Assembly (NCBI GenBank): GCA_900468285.1
Contig: UBTF01000014.1
Coordinates: 154,059 to 218,058 of the forward strand
Direction of reading: 5' to 3'
Source: Hyphomicrobiales bacterium
Lineage (GTDB): Bacteria; Pseudomonadota; Alphaproteobacteria; Rhizobiales; Rhizobiaceae
Length of the DNA stretch: 64,000 nt
The position numbers were made by a program, and so were the translations under genes. The notes below the pieces were generated by a model. The model was not told the origin of the DNA, did no database searches, and worked only from the letters and a program-made list of their open reading frames with translations. Each line of letters starts with the position of its first letter. The stretch's first letter is position 1. Positions 8,641 to 17,253 of the stretch are shown here, in pieces.

Positions 8641-8994
8641 ATACTCCCTACCCTTCCAGTAAGCCAGTTTGCTGGCGAACTCCCGTTGAAAGGAAAGCGG
8701 GCCTGACCGCGCCATGTAGGGTTCGTCATAGACCCCGATAAAGATCGTCAGATTCAGGAAGAAATGGGCTCCCATTTCGAACAGCGCAACGAAGTCGTGC
8801 CCGGCAAGCGCATCCCGCTCGTCTTCGGTCAGCGCATGGACTGTGGATAGCTCGGTCGCATTCCCACATAGCACCGGGCCTATCGATTGCTCCCAGCTTG
8901 CAACCAGGCTGGACGGCTCCTCGATATAGCGTCTGAGGAGGTCAGGATCACGATCAACCGTGTAGAGGAACTTGTTGACGTAGTATTTACTCAT
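8623..8994 (-). CDS. ligA: Class III extradiol dioxygenase, small (LigA-type) subunit
   Basis: This 123-residue protein matches the all-helical LigA fold that caps the active site of protocatechuate 4,5-dioxygenase-type enzymes: 'NKFLYTVDRDPDLLRRYIE' and 'LTEDERDALAGHDFVALFEMGAHFFLNLTIFIGV'. It starts at ATG 8994 with a near-perfect AGGAGGG ribosome binding site lying inside the end of the LigB gene; the two genes overlap by 8 bases, so they are translationally coupled. With LigB it should open the ring of a catechol-type compound such as protocatechuate, gallate or a methyl-gallate relative. The particular substrate cannot be decided. The symbol is used by family resemblance. Confidence 0.85.
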   Translation of the reverse strand: MSKYYVNKFLYTVDRDPDLLRRYIEEPSSLVASWEQSIGPVLCGNATELSTVHALTEDERDALAGHDFVALFEMGAHFFLNLTIFIGVYDEPYMARSGPLSFQREFASKLAYWKGREYPSVAT

Positions 8995-9850
8995 GTTTTC
9001 CCTCCTGCGGATACCACGTGAAATAGGCTTCCATCGTGTGAAAAAGATCGAGATTATCGACATAGTCGGCGCCCTGAGCACCAGCCACTCCCAGCATCAA
9101 CAGGAAGTTGAGGAAGCCGTGAGTAGCATTTCCGCTTTTTTCCATGCTTTCGTGTGTGACGTGTTCGAGAATGGCATCGACATCGCCTGCCCTTAGCCAC
9201 TCGATGGCCTGCCGATCAAACACAGGATCGGGGCCAGTTTCCATGAACTGTCGCGGTCCACCCAGCTCCAGCGAGAGATGCCCAGTTCCAATCGCCGCTA
9301 CCCTTTGCGACGATGGATAGTCTTTGATCGCCTGCCTGATCGCCCGCCCAAGATCATAAAATCTACGGGGGGAAGCGAGAGGCGGAGCAAAGATATTGGT
9401 GTAGAGAGGAATGATCGGGAGATCATTTTGCGGTCGCAGGGTTATGATGGGGCAAACAATCGAATGATCGACCTTCAACTCGTTTGAAAACGCCAGATCA
9501 AAATCCTGATCCATCAATGACTGATGCATGAAGCGGGACATATCCTCGTCACCCTGCAAGAGATATCTCGGCAACCCGAATTCCCGCTCCTCATTATAAA
9601 ATGTTGCATCATATTGGGGAGCTTTGCCGATCAGAAACTGCGGGCAATTATCCAGGAAAATCTGATGAAAATGATCCGACCCTATCATCACCAGAATGTC
9701 GGGTTCGGCGCGCGCCAATGTCGCGCGGTATGCTTCAATCTTGCGCTTCCATTCCGCCGCTTGCGGCATTTGATCTTCAGGTGATGCCGTGGTCGCCTTG
9801 TAATAAAATGGGTGATGTGTGGATGCTAGTGTAGCAACGAGCTGGGCCAC
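8987..9850 (-). CDS. ligB: Class III extradiol dioxygenase, catalytic (LigB-type) subunit
   Basis: This 287-residue protein has the LigB pattern: His12 in 'LASTHHPF', the 'VMIGSDHFHQIF' segment (His60) and a late 'VTHESMEKSGNATHGFLNFLL' with the candidate glutamate ligand. These correspond to the Fe(II) ligands His12, His61 and Glu242 known in Sphingomonas LigB. The start is GTG at 9850, preceded by GGAG at a spacing of 7. It overlaps ligA by 8 bases. Role: ring cleavage of a dihydroxylated or trihydroxylated aromatic acid in the cytoplasm. It is collinear with the VirG-like gene but separated from it by 303 bases, so it may have its own promoter. Confidence 0.88.
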   Translation of the reverse strand: MAQLVATLASTHHPFYYKATTASPEDQMPQAAEWKRKIEAYRATLARAEPDILVMIGSDHFHQIFLDNCPQFLIGKAPQYDATFYNEEREFGLPRYLLQGDEDMSRFMHQSLMDQDFDLAFSNELKVDHSIVCPIITLRPQNDLPIIPLYTNIFAPPLASPRRFYDLGRAIRQAIKDYPSSQRVAAIGTGHLSLELGGPRQFMETGPDPVFDRQAIEWLRAGDVDAILEHVTHESMEKSGNATHGFLNFLLMLGVAGAQGADYVDNLDLFHTMEAYFTWYPQEGKHE

Positions 9851-10153
9851 AGGTCGGCTCCCTCAGTAAGTTGGCGTCTAGGAACGACGTTCCCCGAAAC
9901 GAAGGCAAAACGTCTTCAGGTCGAGGGCGCTGCGTTCCCAACTGCCGCGCGTGCATGCATGCTGAGCTGCGGTACCACCGCGACGCCCTGACCTAACGAG
10001 GCTCAACTAGTGCTCCAGCGTTGCACCGCCGTTTCAAACCAAGATTTTTCGTTGCTTCTGTAATATTCAACCAAGCACAGCTGTTAGTGCCGATAGCCTT
10101 GCCTTGGGACAAAATGCCGTTGTCGCAATCGTCCCTAGCGCTGGGTGATACCT
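9851..10153. other. Intergenic region upstream of the dioxygenase operon
   Basis: This stretch of 303 bases contains no supported gene. It should carry the ligBA promoter and the 3' end of the virG-like transcript. GTTTCAAACC near 10039 resembles half a vir box, but the full 14-mer matches only 10 of 14 positions, so it is not called as a site. Confidence 0.4.
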
Positions 10154-10891
10154 CTAGGCGTTTCCGATCATTTTGCCGTTTCCCCTGTGCGTGACTGCGA
10201 CTTCTGCATCAAACAAGTAACCTGCGCCTCTTTCGGTCTTGATCAGGGCAGGCTGCGATGGGTCTTTTTCCAACTTTCGGCGCAACCGCAGGATCAGCAC
10301 GTCTATACTGCGATCGAAAACCTCTTCATTATAGACCCGACTTGCCGAGAGTAGTTGCTCTCTGGACAGCACCTGGCGAGGTGATCTTAGAAAAGCGGTG
10401 AGAAGGTTAAATTCCCCTGCCGTCAACTTGACCTCCTGTTCGCCTCTACATGTCAGCCGGCGAAGCTTGATATTCAGCTCCCACTCATTAAACGTATATA
10501 TTTTCTTGTCTTTTTTGGTCTCGATGACCGGTCGTTCCCGTAGGGATGAACGAACGCGTGCCAGAAGTTCCCGCGTACCAAAGGGCTTCGTGATATAGTC
10601 GACGGCACCAAGTTCCAGGCCGACGACTTTGTCCGCTTCTTCAAGCCGATCACCGCTTATGATTATGATGGGATAATCCGATGAACTCGAAAGCTTCCGG
10701 ACGATATCCAGACCGTCCTCGTTTCCAAGATTGAGATCGACGATAATCAGGTCGACAGGATCTGTTGCCATAATGCGCGGAAGGTCCTGGCTTCCGCTGA
10801 CAACGGTTACCCTGAAAGCGTGCTGCGAGAGATAGTCTCTCAACAGACTGCGAATGGCCGAGTCGTCATCTATCACCAATACGTGTTTCAC
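10154..10891 (-). CDS. VirG-like OmpR-family response regulator
   Basis: This 245-residue regulator has a receiver domain (acidic 'VIDDDS'; phospho-acceptor Asp in 'DLIIVDLNLGNEDGL'; Lys in 'DYITKPFG') and an OmpR winged helix ('VKLTAGEFNLLTAFL...VLSREQLLSASRV...DRSIDVLILRLRRKLE...GAGYLF'). It follows Agrobacterium VirG closely: 'KHVLVIDDD', 'PIIIISGDRLEEADKVVGLELGA', 'VLSREQLL.ASRV' and 'DRSIDVLILRLRRKLE.DPS.P.LIKT.RGAGY' are nearly the VirG sequence (from memory). The start is GTG 10891, with GGAG at a spacing of 7, rather than an upstream TTG. It lies downstream of a VirA-like kinase on the same strand and is expected to bind vir-box-like sites; five candidates lie at 17-24 kb. Confidence 0.9.
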   Translation of the reverse strand: MKHVLVIDDDSAIRSLLRDYLSQHAFRVTVVSGSQDLPRIMATDPVDLIIVDLNLGNEDGLDIVRKLSSSSDYPIIIISGDRLEEADKVVGLELGAVDYITKPFGTRELLARVRSSLRERPVIETKKDKKIYTFNEWELNIKLRRLTCRGEQEVKLTAGEFNLLTAFLRSPRQVLSREQLLSASRVYNEEVFDRSIDVLILRLRRKLEKDPSQPALIKTERGAGYLFDAEVAVTHRGNGKMIGNA

Positions 10892-11549
10892 AGGCCCGCT
10901 CCAGCTCGTTTGAGGCAACTGCGCCCAAGACGGGCTTTTGGTGTGCCGATGGGCATTCGCGGTCTCGATTCCGCAACCCCGCGCTTTCGGTGCACGGAGT
11001 TTGCAGTGTGTTCGGAGCCAGGATTCGGTTGGATGGGCCGGCTACGATCTCCGCCCGGCCGGTGCGCTAGCAAGTCATTCACGTTCGCTTCCTTCCAATT
11101 CAACAAGTCGCAAATATCGCGTACATATGTTTGATAAACTTATATTTATATCATTTGTATCATTTCCATCAATTTGTAAAGCGCAATAAGGTGATTTCTT
11201 CGCGCCTGCGTAGCAAATAATGTGCAGATGCTGCTGGCGTTGTGCTCGCGCTTCGAGGTTTCAAAGCGGTTTCGAGAGTGTGGGCGAAGATTGCAGATGC
11301 AATGGGCACGACGTGCCAGGCCTGATGCGCGATCATCATGCTCGAGAGAGTGTTGACGATGAGACTTGGAAAGCGCGTGCGTTCGCGGGCCGACCCCGAG
11401 GAAGACCAAGCGCACAACGGAATTGTTTCTGAAAACAAGCCTCGAGTGATGCAGTCCTCGACGGAGCCCCTTTTGCAGTGGACGCCTATGCTGCACTGTC
11501 AGACAAAGGCATCAGATATCTCAGCGAACCTGACCCGGGCTACCCAAAA
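10892..11549. other. Long leader/intergenic region before the virG-like gene
   Basis: Some 650 bases separate the end of the VirA-like gene from the VirG-like start. The part near 11110-11180 is AT-rich (TATATTTATATCATTTGTATCATTTCC), unlike its surroundings, and probably holds the regulator's own promoter. CTTCCAATTCAACA at 11092-11105 matches a vir box at only 10 of 14 positions. A possible 56-codon reading frame on the minus strand (11169-11339, ATGATGATCGCG...) reads plausibly but has no ribosome binding site. Confidence 0.45.
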
Positions 11550-14063
11550 TTATGATCGCTTCAGCCTGTCAAAGATAGCACTGGCCAGAACGGCCGAACT
11601 GAAGGGCGTTTTTAAAATCCGTGGACCGAGGCTTTGAAATTCCTGAAGAAGCTCAGAGGTTCGCTCGCAGAGTAACAGTGATTTTCCGTTACCGATGCTG
11701 CTCTCGACACGTGCAAGCTCGGCCGCCGTCTTAATGGCCTTATGATTAAATATCACCAGATCAGCGCGAAGGCCGGCATCCAGCTTTTGTCTCAAAGTCG
11801 CCATGCCCAAAATGCCTATTGGCTCATAACCCAGTGCTGCGACCTTCTCCTCGTAGAGTTCGAGTAGAGCGTTGTCGTCTTCGACGATAATCACCTGCTC
11901 TCCGTTTCCGATTGGCACGGCACGCTCGTTGTAAAAACTGTCTATCGGCAGTGGTGGAAGGGTAGAGGCAGGGAAATACAGGGAAAACGTCGATCCCTTT
12001 CCAGGCCTGCTTTCAACATTGATAGCGCCACCGAGTGCGGACACGATACCGTGGACAGCGGACAGGCCGAGACCGGAGCCGCCGGAACTGGAATTGGTTG
12101 TGAAGAAGGGCTCAAATATATGCGGTAGGGCGTGAGCGGGAATTCCCGATGCTTCATCCTTGACGGACAGGCATACGTAGGCACCGCGGGAAATCTCGCC
12201 GTGCGTCAAGGGACGCATGCTTGGCACGTCGATAGTCCGGATCTCTATCGTGACTTTCTGACCTCTCGCCGACGCCTGGCTTGCATTCTTGCACAAGTTC
12301 ATTGCAAGCTGGTGTATCTCGACCGGATTGCCCTCGATCACCGCTGGCGTCGTGGAAAGATGACAATCCAGTTCCACGTGATTGGAAATCGTGACGTGCA
12401 GAAGGGGAAGAATATCGGCAATGGCGTCTGAAACATCGAAGGGTTTGACCGTACGTTCCCGCTTTCTGCTAAACGTCAGGATCTGATCAACGATGTATTT
12501 GGCACGCGCGCCGCTTTTCAAAATCTCCTCAACATAATTGAGCGCTGCAGATGGCTTTTTCAGTAGCTGAACCGTCATCTCTCCATAACCAAGAATCGCA
12601 CTCAACACATTGTTGAATTCATGGGCGATGCCGCCCGCAAGGGTGCCGATTGCCTCCAGACGCTGAGAATGTTGCAAGCGATGCTCGAGCGCCTGGCGCT
12701 CCTGGCAACCATTATACGCGTCTAGAAATTCCATAAAGGTCTGCAGCGTCGCCGTCATCAGGTGGGCTTCGTCGGATGTAAAATGACGGTGGGCCTTGTC
12801 GAAGACAAATATCAGAGCCGCAATGTCCTGCTCATGTGACTGCGTCCCGACAACCAGCCTGCACTCTTGCAATTTCAACAGGCAGCCCAGCGGCAGTGGG
12901 CTGCCGTGCGGCGCATCATCTTGAAACAGACGTGTCGATGTTTCCTGCCGCCACTCAGTGTGTTGCGCAAAACTCTCCAATATTTGCTGATTCCTGGTGT
13001 GATCCTCGAACTGGTACGCGTGTCTGAAGCTGTTCTGGCTAGGCCCATATACCGCGAAACCGACACTCCGAGCGCCAAAAAAGCCTGACATCCGCTTCAG
13101 CGCTTCGTCCATAAAGGATTGGATCTGCCCCGCCTCGCAATCAACGAGCTGGGCCTTGATATCTGCGATGATCGTTTCGTAGTGGAGACGACGCCTGAGG
13201 CGCTTTGTCTGCGCGCGGAGACGGTAGATGAGCACACAGATATAGATGGAAAGAAATGATGCCACGACGCCAAGCATGATGCGGCTGGTCGATGCCCGAG
13301 ACGCTGCGTCTGCAGCAATACTCACATATTCCGATTGAAGTTTTTCCGCCCGCACCGGCGTCGTGGAGGCCTGGATTGCAGCAATCTTGGAATCCACGCG
13401 GGGAAGAACGGCGAGGATCATTTTGGCATGGACGATCACAGCGCCAAGGCTTACGAGGGCTGGTGCTGCGGTATCAAACTCAGGTATCTCGGTCAGCCTG
13501 CGTCCAATCAATTCGTGCAGCTCTTCATCCGGTCTGGTCGAAAAGCGCAGCATGAGAGTACCGAGGTCACTTACGCGCGAAACAACCCGTTTGACGACAT
13601 CATCGTCCGACTCATGCAAAGCCGTCATCGTCTGCCCAAAGACGTTGATCGAGTTCTGCAAAAGAGCATTACGGGTTTTGAATTCTTCTACGAGCGCATC
13701 ATCGCTCTCTATGCCCTCCCGGAGGTCTTTGAGCAGCTGATGCAGCGTCAAGTCATCATCGAAGGGCTTGGTTTTGAAGAGTTCAGCCAATTCGCCGCTT
13801 GTACGCTGAAGGTTGCCAACAGAACGAACGAGCGGATCGTAGGATGGGAGCATTCCCGCACGTGCTCTCAAGACATCTCGTTGTAGCGAGGCGTAATGAA
13901 AATCGATTGCTCTCAGATTGGTCATGACGGCTTCATGGACCGCCCGGCTTGGATCTCTGCCCGCCAGCGCAAACCCGATAACAATCGCTGATATGGTCAA
14001 GAGCCCGATGGGCAAAAAATCAGCGAGGCTCGTCAGCGACAGCCGTCGATAGATGTTTGCCAT
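11550..14063 (-). CDS. VirA-like membrane hybrid sensor kinase
   Basis: This protein of about 837 residues has the layout and length of VirA (829). It has TM1 at about 15-34, a periplasmic helical region to about 260, TM2 at about 263-283, a GAF-like linker at 300-450 (the phenol-sensing part in VirA), a kinase core with His482 in 'LAGGIAHEFNNVLSAILGYGEM', the N-box 'NLCKNASQAS', 'FEPFFTT' and 'GLGLSAVHG', and a C-terminal receiver. The D-box reads DEASGI, so the usual first Gly is Ala. The receiver keeps the acidic pocket (VEDD) and Lys819 but has Asn774 ('LVIFNHK') where the phospho-acceptor Asp belongs, so it cannot be phosphorylated normally. The ATG at 14063 has GGAG six bases upstream. 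The gene overlaps the peroxidase gene by 44 bases. Confidence 0.88.
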   Translation of the reverse strand: MANIYRRLSLTSLADFLPIGLLTISAIVIGFALAGRDPSRAVHEAVMTNLRAIDFHYASLQRDVLRARAGMLPSYDPLVRSVGNLQRTSGELAELFKTKPFDDDLTLHQLLKDLREGIESDDALVEEFKTRNALLQNSINVFGQTMTALHESDDDVVKRVVSRVSDLGTLMLRFSTRPDEELHELIGRRLTEIPEFDTAAPALVSLGAVIVHAKMILAVLPRVDSKIAAIQASTTPVRAEKLQSEYVSIAADAASRASTSRIMLGVVASFLSIYICVLIYRLRAQTKRLRRRLHYETIIADIKAQLVDCEAGQIQSFMDEALKRMSGFFGARSVGFAVYGPSQNSFRHAYQFEDHTRNQQILESFAQHTEWRQETSTRLFQDDAPHGSPLPLGCLLKLQECRLVVGTQSHEQDIAALIFVFDKAHRHFTSDEAHLMTATLQTFMEFLDAYNGCQERQALEHRLQHSQRLEAIGTLAGGIAHEFNNVLSAILGYGEMTVQLLKKPSAALNYVEEILKSGARAKYIVDQILTFSRKRERTVKPFDVSDAIADILPLLHVTISNHVELDCHLSTTPAVIEGNPVEIHQLAMNLCKNASQASARGQKVTIEIRTIDVPSMRPLTHGEISRGAYVCLSVKDEASGIPAHALPHIFEPFFTTNSSSGGSGLGLSAVHGIVSALGGAINVESRPGKGSTFSLYFPASTLPPLPIDSFYNERAVPIGNGEQVIIVEDDNALLELYEEKVAALGYEPIGILGMATLRQKLDAGLRADLVIFNHKAIKTAAELARVESSIGNGKSLLLCERTSELLQEFQSLGPRILKTPFSSAVLASAIFDRLKRS

Positions 14064-15045
14064 CATATACTCCAGTCAAACTCTTCAGAAATGCTTCGAG
14101 AGCAGCGATATCCTCGTCACTTAATTGACGTCCCAACTGGCTCATTCCCATGATCGCAATCGCTTCTGCCAGGGTCTCGGTCCGACCATCATGAAAATAA
14201 GGCGCTGTTATCTCTACGTTGCGGAGGCTCGGCACCCGAAAGACATTTTCCTCCCGATCATGCAATCGAAGGCGCTCGTCCAGATCATCAGGCGTCGGAA
14301 GCGTTGTTGTCCCGGGCTCCCCAAAGACGCCGAATATCTGGAACATGTTGCCACCTATGTTTGACCCTTGGTGACACGACACGCAACCATACTCCATGAA
14401 CAGCCTGAGGCCTGATTTTTGAGCTTGCGAAAGGGCATTCTGGTCACCTCGCATATACAGATCAAATGCCGAGTCCGGCGTGAATAAAGACTGCTGATAG
14501 GTCACCAGCGCGTCGAGGACACTTTCCCGGTCCGCGGCTCTTCCATACTGGGCCCTGAATACCGCATCGTAGCTGCTGTCGTCGTTCAACCTCGACAGCA
14601 AGGTGGGCCAGTCCACGGCCATGAGGTTCGGATCATGCAAGATAGCCTCGTTCTGAACCAGCAGCGACGTGAACTTCCCGCGCCATCCCAGCCGGTAGTT
14701 GTTTCCAACATTGAAAATTGTCGGCGCATTGAAAGCATGGGTCTTGCCTTGATAGCCGACAGTTCTCGGTATCCGGACCGTACCGCCTGTCTCAAGATTG
14801 TGGCAGGTGCTGCAGGACAGGGCCTTCTGTTTCGAAAGCACCGGGTCATGAAAGAGGCGCCGACCGATCAAAACCTTGCCGGGATCCAGAACGGGCGGAG
14901 CCGGCAAAGGCGCCAGCGCGTTTTCCTCACCCGAATAGTAAAGAAGATCGTCCGACAGGGGTTGCGCACTCGAAAACATGGCGCCCAGGAAACTCGTCAG
15001 CGCGCTTATCACGATCAACTTCGAATAGTGGCGCTTTGCGTACAT
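14020..15045 (-). CDS. Di-heme cytochrome c peroxidase/MauG family protein
   Basis: This 341-residue exported protein (signal peptide to about residue 28) has two haem c motifs, CSTCH at 78-82 and CVSCH at 221-225, spaced as in bacterial cytochrome c peroxidases and MauG relatives. Family context: 'GRRLFHDPVLS' before haem 1, 'FNVGNNYRLGWRGK', and 'FRVPSLRNVEITAPYFHDGR' near the end with a probable Met/His ligand. Its role would be periplasmic H2O2 reduction or oxidation of a partner. It is the first gene of a row running peroxidase, VirA-like kinase, VirG-like regulator, and its 3' end overlaps the kinase start by 44 bases, implying co-expression with the sensor. Confidence 0.88.
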   Translation of the reverse strand: MYAKRHYSKLIVISALTSFLGAMFSSAQPLSDDLLYYSGEENALAPLPAPPVLDPGKVLIGRRLFHDPVLSKQKALSCSTCHNLETGGTVRIPRTVGYQGKTHAFNAPTIFNVGNNYRLGWRGKFTSLLVQNEAILHDPNLMAVDWPTLLSRLNDDSSYDAVFRAQYGRAADRESVLDALVTYQQSLFTPDSAFDLYMRGDQNALSQAQKSGLRLFMEYGCVSCHQGSNIGGNMFQIFGVFGEPGTTTLPTPDDLDERLRLHDREENVFRVPSLRNVEITAPYFHDGRTETLAEAIAIMGMSQLGRQLSDEDIAALEAFLKSLTGVYDGKHLSTAVADEPR

Positions 15046-15186
15046 GGATATTGTCCAGCGTGGAGGCGGCCATCAGGAAATGCACGTCAACATTGGGCGT
15101 GAGCAAACTATGTATCAGCTTTCAGAATTTCCACAAACATCAAATCTATCATTAGCTGCGAAAGTTGATTTTTGCGATGTCTTCGA

Positions 15187-15837
15187 TCAACGATGCGATT
15201 TTGGCTTTGCATATCGATTTTGCACCACGGCGCAGATTACCGCAGCGCCTAGCCATCCAATCAACCAACCTGCCACGACATCACTTATCCAGTGTCGCTC
15301 GATCACAACGCGTGAGAGCCCAACCGAGACCATCAGTGCAAACGCCAAAGGGCGGTAGGATGGGTATCGAAACATGAAACAGTAACAGATCGCCGCCGCA
15401 ATTGCTGCTTGAGCAGACGGGAAAGACTCAAATGCCTCGGACCCGGAAAAGGGAGCAAATACAAAAGGATCAAAAGCTGAAGACAGCGACGGCCGTGCCC
15501 GACCTATCGAGGTCTTTGCAAGCAAAACAAAACAAAGAACAAGCACACAACTGACCAAGCTTAATCCTAGAAACTTCAAAAGTGTCGGTCGGGGAAATCC
15601 GAACACCGATGACGACAAGGCGGTCAGCACCACAGCCATTGCCATCGCTGTCAGCGCTTTTGATGGCTCTGTCCAGTAAGACAGGTGCATGAAAACGTGT
15701 TTCGTTGCTTCCGGCATTTCGCGTACAGCGAAGAGTGTGGCGCGATCGAAAAACCACATGCTCACAAAGCAGCTCATTGCGCCGAATAACGGGAGACAAA
15801 CCGTTTGCATCCTGGTTCTAGACGACTGATTTTCCAT
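15187..15837 (-). CDS. PAP2-family membrane phosphatase (motif 2 altered)
   Basis: This 216-residue protein has about six membrane segments and the PAP2 motifs: motif 1 'KTSIGRARP' (KX6RP) and motif 3 'SRVVIERHWISDV' (SRX5HX3D) are intact. Motif 2 normally reads PSGH but here reads 'FPSAQAA', so the proton-donor His is Gln. Family members remove phosphates from lipids such as undecaprenyl pyrophosphate or lipid A; the change may alter or weaken activity. The ATG has AGGAC about 9 bases upstream. It sits 105 bases downstream of the EAL gene on the same strand. Confidence 0.85.
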   Translation of the reverse strand: MENQSSRTRMQTVCLPLFGAMSCFVSMWFFDRATLFAVREMPEATKHVFMHLSYWTEPSKALTAMAMAVVLTALSSSVFGFPRPTLLKFLGLSLVSCVLVLCFVLLAKTSIGRARPSLSSAFDPFVFAPFSGSEAFESFPSAQAAIAAAICYCFMFRYPSYRPLAFALMVSVGLSRVVIERHWISDVVAGWLIGWLGAAVICAVVQNRYAKPKSHR

Positions 15838-15942
15838 GCTTTGATGTCCTGTGGATGCAAAGGTGCTGCATATAAATCGCCAAGCCCCTTTCCTATCGCG
15901 CCATCTTAACGCGGTGCAGAGTGGGAGAGTAATCGGCCAAAT

Positions 15943-16659
15943 TCAGGCTGGCCTACCGATGTGAAAACCCTGAACATGGCGCACTTGGAGCGCCCTGGCC
16001 AACTCCAGATGTGAGGCGCTTTCTATTCCTTCGACCAAAGTCTCGGGTCCATGGTCTTTTATGAGCCGAACGATGTTACGCAACATCACGTGACCTCGCC
16101 TGCTGCTGCTTGCGTAAAGAAACGACCGGTCGATTTTCACAAGGTCGAAATCAACAAGGCGAAGCAGGGCCAAGCCCGCAAAACCAGTTCCAAAGTCATC
16201 AAGCCATATCGCGATACCAAGCGCCTGCAGCCTGCAGATGCAATGCAATTCCACGGATCTGGCTTCAACTCTCTGTCCTTCGGTAATCTCGAAGGCCAGC
16301 CGGTCGCCACGTATCCCCGCTTCAGAAAGGATGGCCCCGACTTCGTCCGCAAAGCTCGGCTCCCTCAATTGAACGGGAGAAACGTTGACGCTGACGAGAG
16401 GCAAATCTGCATTGGTCAGGAGCTTGCAACAGGCCTCGCGGATGGCCCAGTAACCCAGTTGGATAATTCCTCCGGTTTTCTCCGCAACCGGTATGAACTG
16501 TTGGGGCGGGACCTCGGCACCGTCAAGCATTCGCAATCTCATCAGCGCCTCAACAGCACTGATTTCACCGGACTCGAGACAGCGTATTGGCTGATAGACG
16601 AGCGACAGCGATCCTTGCTCCATGGCAATTTTAACGGTTGAATCAACATCATGCGGCAT
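15943..16659 (-). CDS. EAL-domain cyclic-di-GMP phosphodiesterase
   Basis: This 238-residue protein is a stand-alone EAL domain. Visible catalytic and metal-binding motifs are 'SAVEALMRL' (EAL Glu), 'VSVNVSPVQL', 'LAFEITEG', 'IWLDDFGTGFAGLALL' (DDFGTG), 'FDLVKIDRSF' (Lys), 'TLVEGIES' and 'VQGFHIGRP'. All key residues seem present, so hydrolysis of cyclic-di-GMP is likely. There is no sensor or GGDEF domain. Its ATG overlaps a TGA stop (TGATG) of a short upstream frame, so it may be translated by coupling; its own ribosome binding site is weak. The possible operon starts at the vir-box-like site at 17254. Confidence 0.85.
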   Translation of the reverse strand: MPHDVDSTVKIAMEQGSLSLVYQPIRCLESGEISAVEALMRLRMLDGAEVPPQQFIPVAEKTGGIIQLGYWAIREACCKLLTNADLPLVSVNVSPVQLREPSFADEVGAILSEAGIRGDRLAFEITEGQRVEARSVELHCICRLQALGIAIWLDDFGTGFAGLALLRLVDFDLVKIDRSFLYASSSRRGHVMLRNIVRLIKDHGPETLVEGIESASHLELARALQVRHVQGFHIGRPA

Positions 16660-16761
16660 CAGTAGCCAGCCCCTGAAGGGTTCGCATCGACCGAGATTCT
16701 CGCGCTGACCAGTGGTTCCCGTTTCACAAGAAACTTCTTGAAACCGGCAAAGCCTTGGAGG

Positions 16762-17112
16762 CTACGCATGGCACCGCTGAACGGCATCAACGGAAGAGGG
16801 ATTCGCCATCTGAAACCTCCTCGCCTCTTCATACGAGCCAAATTCCACGTCGGCACCGCAAGGCGCACCATCGACAACACGGATGATGTTCCTCCAGTCA
16901 TATCCTTCCAGCGCATGATAAATATTGAGAGTGATGATCATTCTCGCCATGTGGATTTCGCCAGTGACGGTGGCATCCGCATTGGCGTTATCAGGATCCA
17001 GCATTTGGCTGAAATGCAAATTTCCAGCCAATGGCCGCTGCATCAGACCTCTCATTTGACCGGAGACGACAAGTGGATCGATCATGACAAACAAGGCGCA
17101 ACGCTTCGTCAT
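16762..17112 (-). CDS. Hypothetical protein, possibly frameshifted at its 3' end
   Basis: This 116-residue protein (MTKRCALFVMIDPLVV...) has GAGGG five bases before its ATG, which supports translation. The body ('TGEIHMARMIITLNIYHALEGYDWRNIIRVVDG') reads like a folded domain, but no family is recognised. Past its stop, another frame on the same strand stays open and ends in a TGA that overlaps the EAL start (16657-16661). A single frameshift near 16770-16820 would join this gene to that frame. A vir-box-like site lies 142 bases upstream. Confidence 0.55.
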   Translation of the reverse strand: MTKRCALFVMIDPLVVSGQMRGLMQRPLAGNLHFSQMLDPDNANADATVTGEIHMARMIITLNIYHALEGYDWRNIIRVVDGAPCGADVEFGSYEEARRFQMANPSSVDAVQRCHA

Positions 17113-17253
17113 ATTGCCCTCGCAAAGTGGCGATGAATAATTCTGCTTCCGAAGCCCATTTTTACCCCTGTATACTTCGCTACTTGGTAATTCTCAGAAG
17201 CATAAAACATGATGTCGCGATGTTTCGGGCTTGTTTCCGGCAATGGTCGCAAT

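Noticed and set aside
10031..10055. vir-box-like half site GTTTCAAACC upstream of ligBA
   Set aside because: Only 10 of 14 positions match and the core CAATTG is lost.
11092..11105. vir-box-like CTTCCAATTCAACA upstream of the VirG-like gene
   Set aside because: Only 10 of 14 positions match; kept as a note in the intergenic entry.
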